Part shown: positions 59,611 to 64,000 of the stretch, one piece after another
Layout of the letters: every line of letters begins with the position of its first letter
How positions within the stretch are numbered: position 1 is the stretch's first letter
Assembly: GCF_014203535.1 (NCBI RefSeq)
Contig: NZ_JACHJI010000005.1
Location: 571,880 to 635,879, forward strand
Source of the DNA: Streptomyces griseomycini
Lineage (GTDB): Bacteria > Actinomycetota > Actinomycetes > Streptomycetales > Streptomycetaceae
DNA: 64,000 nucleotides
Direction of reading: 5' to 3'
The notes under the pieces: model-generated
Databases searched by the model: none
Told to the model about the DNA's origin: nothing
Seen by the model: the letters and a program-made list of their open reading frames with translations, nothing else
Program-made: the position numbers and the translations under genes

Positions 59611-62169
59611 GTGAGTGACCGGATCGCGGATGTCTGGGGCGCGCGCACCCCGCACCCGAGGGACACGCCCTGGCCGGTGCGTGTCGACACCCACCTGGAC
59701 GCCTCGGTGGCCGAGGAGGACGTGGACCGGTGGGTGCAGTCGGCGTGCGTGCTGTGCAGCAACGGATGCGGCTGCGACATTGCGGTGAAGGACGGCCGCA
59801 TGGTGGGGGTCCGGGGCCGCGCGGCCGACACCGTCAACCACGGCCGGCTGGGCCCCAAGGGGCTGTACGGGTCGTGGCAGTGGAGCCGCACCGACCGGCT
59901 CACCCGCCCTCTGGTCCGTGACGCCGGCGGTGAGCTGGTCGAGTGTGACTGGGACACCGCGATGGGCCGCATCGTCGAGCGCTCCCGGCAACTGCTGGCG
60001 ACCGACGCCGGGGCTCTCAGCCACGCCTTCTACACCTCCGGCCAGCTGTTCCTGGAGGAGTACTACACCCTGGGCGTGATCGGGAAGGCGGGGCTGGGCA
60101 CGCCGCACATGGACGGCAACACCCGGCTGTGCACCGCGACCGCGGCGGCCGCGCTGAAGGAGAGCTTCGGCTCGGACGGGCAGCCGGGCAGCTACAGCGA
60201 CATCGAGGCCACCGACGCCGTGTTCCTGTTCGGGCACAACATGGCCGAGACCCAGACCGTGCTGTGGATGCGCATTCTGGACCGCATCCACGGCCCGAAC
60301 CCGCCCAGGATCGTCGCCGTCGACCCCCGCATGACCAAGGTCGCCGAGGCGGCACGGTCCACCGGCGGGGTGCACCTGGCACCGCTGCCGGGCACCAACC
60401 AGGCGCTGATGAACGCCCTGACCCGCGAGGTCATCCACGAGGGCTGGCTGGACGAGGACTACGTCGCGGCCCACACCCTGGGCTTCGACGAGCTGAAGGC
60501 CACCGTCGAGCCCTACACTCCCGAGCACGCCGCAGGCATCTGCCGTGTCCCGGCCGAGGACATCCGCCGCGCCGCGCAGATCTTCGGGACCTGCGAGCGG
60601 GTGCTGTCCACGGTGCTGCAGGGCTTCTTCCAGTCCCACCAGGCCACCGCCGCCTCGTGCGCGGTGAACAATCTGCACCTGCTGCGCGGGATGCTGGGAC
60701 GCCCCGGCTGCGGGATCCTGCAGATGAACGGCCAGCCCACCGCCCAGAACACCCGCGAATGCGGTGCCGACGGAGACCTGCCGGGCTTCCGCAACTGGGA
60801 CAACCCGCACCACGTCCAGCAGCTGGCCGACCTGTGGAACGTGGACCCGCTGATCATTCCGCACTGGGCGCCGCCGACGCACGCCATGCAGATCTGGCGC
60901 TACTGCGAGCAAGGCTCCATCGGCCTGCTGTGGATCTCCGGGACCAACCCCGCGGTCTCGCTGCCCGAGCTGCCCCGCATCCGCAAGATCCTCGGGCAGG
61001 ACTCACTGTTCACCATCGTCCAGGACGGCTTCCTCACCGAGACCGCCCGCTTCGCGGACGTCGTGCTCCCGGCCGCCCTGTGGGGGGAGAAGCAGGGCAC
61101 GTTCACCAACGTCAACCGCACCGTCCACCTGTCGGACAAGGCGGTCGAGCCGCCCGGCCAGGCCCGCAGCGACCTGGACATCTGGCTCGATTACGCCCGG
61201 CGCATGGACTTCCGGGACAAGGACGGCGCCCCGCTGATCAAGTGGTCCGACCCCCAAGGGGCGTTCGAGGCGTGGAAGGAGTGCACCCGCGGGCGTCTGG
61301 TGGACTACACCGGCCTGACCTACGACAAGCTGCGCGGCGGCAGCGGTATCCCCTGGCCGGTGAACGAACAGGCACCCGGGGGAACCGACCGCCTCTACAC
61401 GGACGCGAACTTCCCCACCCACCCGGACGTCTGCGAGACCTACGGCCACGACCTGCTCACCGGCGGGGTGCTCAGCGCGCAGGAGTACCGTGCCAAGAAC
61501 CCCGACGGCCGTGCGTTCCTGAAGGCAGCCGCCTACGTCCCACCGCCGGAAAGCCCGGGGGAGGACTATCCGTTCGCCCTCACCACCGGCCGTACCGTCT
61601 ACCACTTCCACACCCGCACCAAGACCGGGCGCTCCCGCCAGCTGCGCCGCGCGGCGCCCGGGGTGTGGGTGGAGCTGTCCGTCGACGACGCACAACGGCT
61701 CGGCGTGGGGGAAGGCGACCTGGTACGGCTGGAGTCACCGAGGGGAACCATGCAGGCCCCGGTGCGTATCGGCCGCGGCCGGGACGGCGTGGTCTTCACA
61801 CCGTTCCACTACGGCTACTGGGACCAGACCGACACCGACGGCGCCACGCCCGGCGATCACCCGCGTGCGGCGAACGAGCTGACGATCACCGAATGGGACC
61901 CGGTCTCCAAGCAGCCGCTGTACAAGACCGGGGCCGTCAGGGTCACGAAGATCGCCGACGCCGCCGGTCCCTCGCCCGCCCCCACCACCACGGCATCCGC
62001 ACCGGCCGGCCCGGACAGCGTCCCGCCCACCGTCGGCGACCCGGACGCCGACGTGCGCGAACACCCCCACGCCACCGCACCGCCGCAGCCCCCGCGGCAG
62101 CCGGAAGCCTCGCCGGAGCAGCCCGGCTCCGCAGGCACCACGACGTCCGCCACCGGTTCGGAGGACTGA
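59611..62169 (+). CDS. molybdopterin oxidoreductase (NapA/formate-dehydrogenase-like)
   Basis: An 852-residue enzyme from GTG 59611. N-terminal iron-sulfur motif at Cys46, Cys49, Cys53 (QSACVLCSNGCGCD), but the position of the usual fourth cysteine is Gly81 (GRLGPKG), so the cluster is incomplete or differently ligated. NTRLCTATAAAALKESFG provides the probable molybdenum ligand Cys174. Molybdopterin segments FLFGHNMAETQTVLWMR, PRIVAVDPRMT and ISGTNPAVSLPELP follow, with a C-terminal dinucleotide-binding domain (ALTTGRTVYHFHTRTKTGRS) and a Pro/Ala-rich tail from about 790. No signal peptide, so cytoplasmic. Electron donor and substrate (nitrate or formate among candidates) unknown. The next gene starts 5 bp after its stop. 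Confidence 0.88.
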   Translation: MSDRIADVWGARTPHPRDTPWPVRVDTHLDASVAEEDVDRWVQSACVLCSNGCGCDIAVKDGRMVGVRGRAADTVNHGRLGPKGLYGSWQWSRTDRLTRPLVRDAGGELVECDWDTAMGRIVERSRQLLATDAGALSHAFYTSGQLFLEEYYTLGVIGKAGLGTPHMDGNTRLCTATAAAALKESFGSDGQPGSYSDIEATDAVFLFGHNMAETQTVLWMRILDRIHGPNPPRIVAVDPRMTKVAEAARSTGGVHLAPLPGTNQALMNALTREVIHEGWLDEDYVAAHTLGFDELKATVEPYTPEHAAGICRVPAEDIRRAAQIFGTCERVLSTVLQGFFQSHQATAASCAVNNLHLLRGMLGRPGCGILQMNGQPTAQNTRECGADGDLPGFRNWDNPHHVQQLADLWNVDPLIIPHWAPPTHAMQIWRYCEQGSIGLLWISGTNPAVSLPELPRIRKILGQDSLFTIVQDGFLTETARFADVVLPAALWGEKQGTFTNVNRTVHLSDKAVEPPGQARSDLDIWLDYARRMDFRDKDGAPLIKWSDPQGAFEAWKECTRGRLVDYTGLTYDKLRGGSGIPWPVNEQAPGGTDRLYTDANFPTHPDVCETYGHDLLTGGVLSAQEYRAKNPDGRAFLKAAAYVPPPESPGEDYPFALTTGRTVYHFHTRTKTGRSRQLRRAAPGVWVELSVDDAQRLGVGEGDLVRLESPRGTMQAPVRIGRGRDGVVFTPFHYGYWDQTDTDGATPGDHPRAANELTITEWDPVSKQPLYKTGAVRVTKIADAAGPSPAPTTTASAPAGPDSVPPTVGDPDADVREHPHATAPPQPPRQPEASPEQPGSAGTTTSATGSED

Positions 62170-62174
62170 TCCCC

Positions 62175-62642
62175 ATGCACCTCGCCACCTACGTCGGCCT
62201 GCAGCACGCCGCGTCCCGGACGCTGGCCGACGCCTTCCGCCAGGTCGCCGACGGCCACGCCGCCGAACCCGACGTGCACTCCCTCTGCCACACCCTCGCC
62301 CGGATGAGCGACGCGCACGTCGGCAGACTCGCGCCGGTCGCCGACCGCTACGGCGAACAACGCGAGGACGAGCCCGAGCGACTACACGCCGACGGGCTGT
62401 CCCGCACTCGCTCCGGCGGTGTCGGCCTCCTGCGCGACCTGCAGGACCTCTACACCCTGGCCTCCTTCGTGGACATCACCTGGACGGTCCTGGGCCAGGC
62501 AGCGCAGGGGACACGTGACCGCGAACTGCTGGACGTCGTGGACACGTGCAAGACGGACACCCAGCGCCAGCTGAAGTGGCTGAACACCCGCATCAAACAG
62601 GCCGCCCCCCAGGCACTGATCGCCTCCGCAGCCACCACCTGA
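62175..62642 (+). CDS. helical partner of the molybdopterin enzyme, unknown
   Basis: A 155-residue, mostly helical protein from ATG 62175: MHLATYVGLQHAASRTLADA, LCHTLARMSDAHVGRLAPVA, LYTLASFVDITWTVLGQAAQ and TCKTDTQRQLKWLNTRIKQA. The His/Glu spacing hints at a ferritin-like or hemerythrin-like four-helix bundle, but no clear metal site is seen. Only 5 bp after the molybdopterin gene, so co-translated and probably functionally linked. Confidence 0.75.
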   Translation: MHLATYVGLQHAASRTLADAFRQVADGHAAEPDVHSLCHTLARMSDAHVGRLAPVADRYGEQREDEPERLHADGLSRTRSGGVGLLRDLQDLYTLASFVDITWTVLGQAAQGTRDRELLDVVDTCKTDTQRQLKWLNTRIKQAAPQALIASAATT

Positions 62643-62841
62643 ACCCGGCCGCCGGAAGACGGACCGAGCCTCGGGCACCGCGGACGCCGAGCCTTCGGCA
62701 GGCCCGGTTGTTCATGTTCCGCGAGTCCGCCGGACACACGGGGCTCTGTTCCGCACAGCGGCGACGTGTCCCGGGCCGGGCGGCGCCCAGCAGGGATACG
62801 GAGGGTGGTGGCCACACCCGGCCGCTCCTGAGGAGAGGTGA

Positions 62842-63525
62842 ATGACAGACAGCCGATCACCGGATCAGACGCCGCCCGTCGTGGTTCACTTGCGCCCGCT
62901 GGCCAGCCCTCTTCCCACGGGCTTCCTGGGACTGGCCGGCGGAACGTTCGTTGTTGCCGCGTCGCAGCTGGGATGGCTGCCGCCGACTCAGGGCAAGGCC
63001 GTGGCGATTGTCCTGCTGGCCTTCGTCTTCCCCTTGCAGTCCGTGGCTTCGGTACTCGGTTTCCTGTGCCGGGACGATGTCGCGGCGACCGGCATGGCCG
63101 TGCTGTCCGGAACCTGGCTGTCCCTGGGCCTCATCACGCTCACCTATCCGCCCGGGAGCACCAGCAAGACCGCAGGACTGCTGCTCCTGCTCGCCGCCCT
63201 GGCGTTGTGGGTTCCGATCACCGCCGGCGGTACGGCGAAACTCGTCGCTTCCCTCGTCCTCACCGTGGCTTCACTGCGATTTCTGGCCACAGGTGTCTAC
63301 GAGCTTTCCGCGGCGGAATCCTGGAAGCACGTCGCGGGTGTCATTGGCCTGGTCCTCGCCGCTGTCGCCGTCTACGCTTCCCTCGCCCTGGCTCTCGAGG
63401 ACCAGCGTCGCCGAACTGTACTGCCGACATGGCGCCATGGAGAGGGCGCTGAGGCACTGACCGGGGACTGGCCGTCCCGGTCCGGGCACGTGGCCGGCGA
63501 AGCCGGCGTCCGTAGTCAACTGTGA
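62842..63525 (+). CDS. GPR1/FUN34/YaaH-type (acetate uptake) membrane protein
   Basis: A 227-residue protein, ATG 62842 with GAGGAGAGG at 4 nt. Six hydrophobic segments with family-like features: NPLP-like ASPLPTGFLGLAGGTFVVA, AVAIVLLAFVFPLQSVASVL, GTWLSLGLITLTYP and FLATGVYEL, then a cytoplasmic tail. The fully canonical NPAPLGL motif is absent, so transport of acetate or succinate is likely only by fold. Independent of the molybdopterin operon (200 bp gap). Confidence 0.75.
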   Translation: MTDSRSPDQTPPVVVHLRPLASPLPTGFLGLAGGTFVVAASQLGWLPPTQGKAVAIVLLAFVFPLQSVASVLGFLCRDDVAATGMAVLSGTWLSLGLITLTYPPGSTSKTAGLLLLLAALALWVPITAGGTAKLVASLVLTVASLRFLATGVYELSAAESWKHVAGVIGLVLAAVAVYASLALALEDQRRRTVLPTWRHGEGAEALTGDWPSRSGHVAGEAGVRSQL

Positions 63526-63821
63526 TCGACTGGTTTCGCGCCCTTCCCCGGCCTGGCGGATTCGGTAGCGAAGGCCTTCGGCCGCATACCCGGTTCGATG
63601 GCGAGCCGCTTGACCGGGGCCGTCCCGGGGTCTCCCGGGCAGAGGCCGGGCCCAGGCACTCAGAGAGCTGCCAACCGGTCAGGTGGCGTGCTTGGTCCGT
63701 CGGCGGCACGCACAGGAGCGCAGAAGCCCAGTCATGGCTCCGCCCTGCCGCGCTGCGACCGTTCGGGTGTCGGCACGGCCAACAAGGTACGCCGTGATCG
63801 CGGCGGGGCAGCCGCAGGAAC
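63526..63821. other. gene-less stretch
   Basis: About 295 bases with no supported gene; it precedes the truncated membrane ORF. Confidence 0.4.
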
Positions 63822-63929
63822 ATGCTGAACGTTCTGCTGACCACAGCCGGTGCCCTGGCCCTGGTGGTGGCCGCGCTCTCCCGGCGCATCGAGCAAGCCC
63901 CGCTAAGAGGTCCTAACAGAAGTTGTTGA
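63822..63929 (+). pseudogene. membrane protein truncated by an IS5 insertion
   Basis: ATG 63822 encodes MLNVLLTTAGALALVVAALS then RRIEQAPL, similar to the start of the 59097 protein (LITAAGILSAVTVCAMSRRI). From about 63905 the codons come from the IS end (RGPNRSC). So a second copy of that small membrane protein was cut by the insertion. Confidence 0.55.
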
Positions 63930-64000
63930 TCAAGTGACCGTCGACTTGTCCGCTCGTTGGTCGGGGCATGGAGAAGCGTCAGTCGCGGCCGTGGATCGTG
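63906..64000 (+). mobile_element. IS5-family element, 5' end, runs off the window
   Basis: AGAGGTCCTAACAGAAGTTG near 63905 looks like an IS5 terminal repeat. At 63968 an ATG starts MEKRQSRPWIV, the N-terminus typical of an IS5-type transposase (RPWIVSD.LW..IEPLLP). The rest lies beyond the window. Confidence 0.7.

Noticed and set aside
59417..59614. Short frame upstream of the molybdopterin gene as a leader gene
   Set aside because: Arg/Gly-rich, no domain, and the likely GTG start at 59611 makes it part of the 5' untranslated region.
60129..62642. An 837-codon frame overlapping the molybdopterin oxidoreductase
   Set aside because: Its first 680 codons are a shifted, Arg-rich reading of the molybdopterin gene. 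Only the last 156 codons (from 62175) are a real gene.
1..64000. CRISPR arrays, tRNA and rRNA genes, and plasmid origins or telomere-type ends
   Set aside because: No regularly spaced repeats, cloverleaf-like sequences, ribosomal RNA segments or stacked terminal palindromes were recognised on reading through.

Overview
The window looks like an accessory region of a Streptomyces genome. Base composition is very G+C-rich, GTG and TTG starts are common, and the gene families are typical of the genus: an AA10 LPMO under a CebR-type box, a STAS/RsbW-like pair, DUF6131, DUF6207, SulP/MerR and IS6/IS1380/IS630/ISAzo13 elements. I see no rRNA, tRNA, CRISPR array or core housekeeping block. Frameshifted genes and transposase relics are very frequent, which fits a chromosome arm or a large linear plasmid.

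Layout. 0-4.7 kb: a stress set (flavin-reductase-fold pyridoxamine-oxidase-like proteins, a CBS-BON protein, a broken tandem universal stress protein). Several of its members share a 14-bp palindromic upstream motif with the geometry of DevR/DosR boxes. 4.7-11.2 kb: a SnoaL-like gene under a near-perfect SoxR-type dyad, a STAS protein, a secreted LPMO and a secreted RTX-repeat protein. 11.5-20.2 kb: a STAS/anti-sigma-like divergent pair, small membrane proteins, a PCuAC-like lipoprotein, DUF4265, and a string of IS5, IS630, IS6 and IS3 elements. 20.2-32.3 kb: glucose dehydrogenase plus gluconokinase, a double GNAT, an oxidoreductase/TetR divergent pair, an ISAzo13 relic, VOC proteins, and a SulP transporter divergent from a MerR regulator.

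32.56-40.63 kb is the highlight. An ASCH-domain gene is split in two by an 8.07-kb insertion. Removing the insert at a shared TTGCA restores the ASCH reading frame exactly. The insert carries a two-gene recombination module: a tyrosine recombinase fused to a Cro/CI-type helix-turn-helix (interrupted by one in-frame TGA) and an 884-residue protein with a long CxxC zinc-ribbon array and a tyrosine-recombinase-like tail that lacks the catalytic tyrosine. Four small cargo genes follow (membrane proteins, a DUF6461-like protein and an SMI1/KNR4 protein), then a later IS5-type insertion.

40.9-50 kb: a GGDEF relic upstream of the ASCH gene, two SAM methyltransferases, an IS5 element, and an RlmA/TlrB-like 23S rRNA methyltransferase preceded by a nine-codon leader peptide and a terminator-like hairpin, which looks like an antibiotic-responsive attenuator. 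Next come an intact IS5 transposase and a secreted serine hydrolase bracketed by two truncated IS1380 copies. 50-64 kb: a phospholipase-D-like synthase, a hemerythrin, LysR and SDR remnants, a general-stress SDR, a Ppx relic, DUF1330, a Cys-rich copper-storage-like protein, DUF1622, a molybdopterin oxidoreductase with a small helical partner, an acetate-transporter-family protein, and an IS5 element running off the end. The stress, redox and metal flavour of the two ends suggests one dormancy/oxidative-stress island into which mobile DNA has repeatedly inserted.
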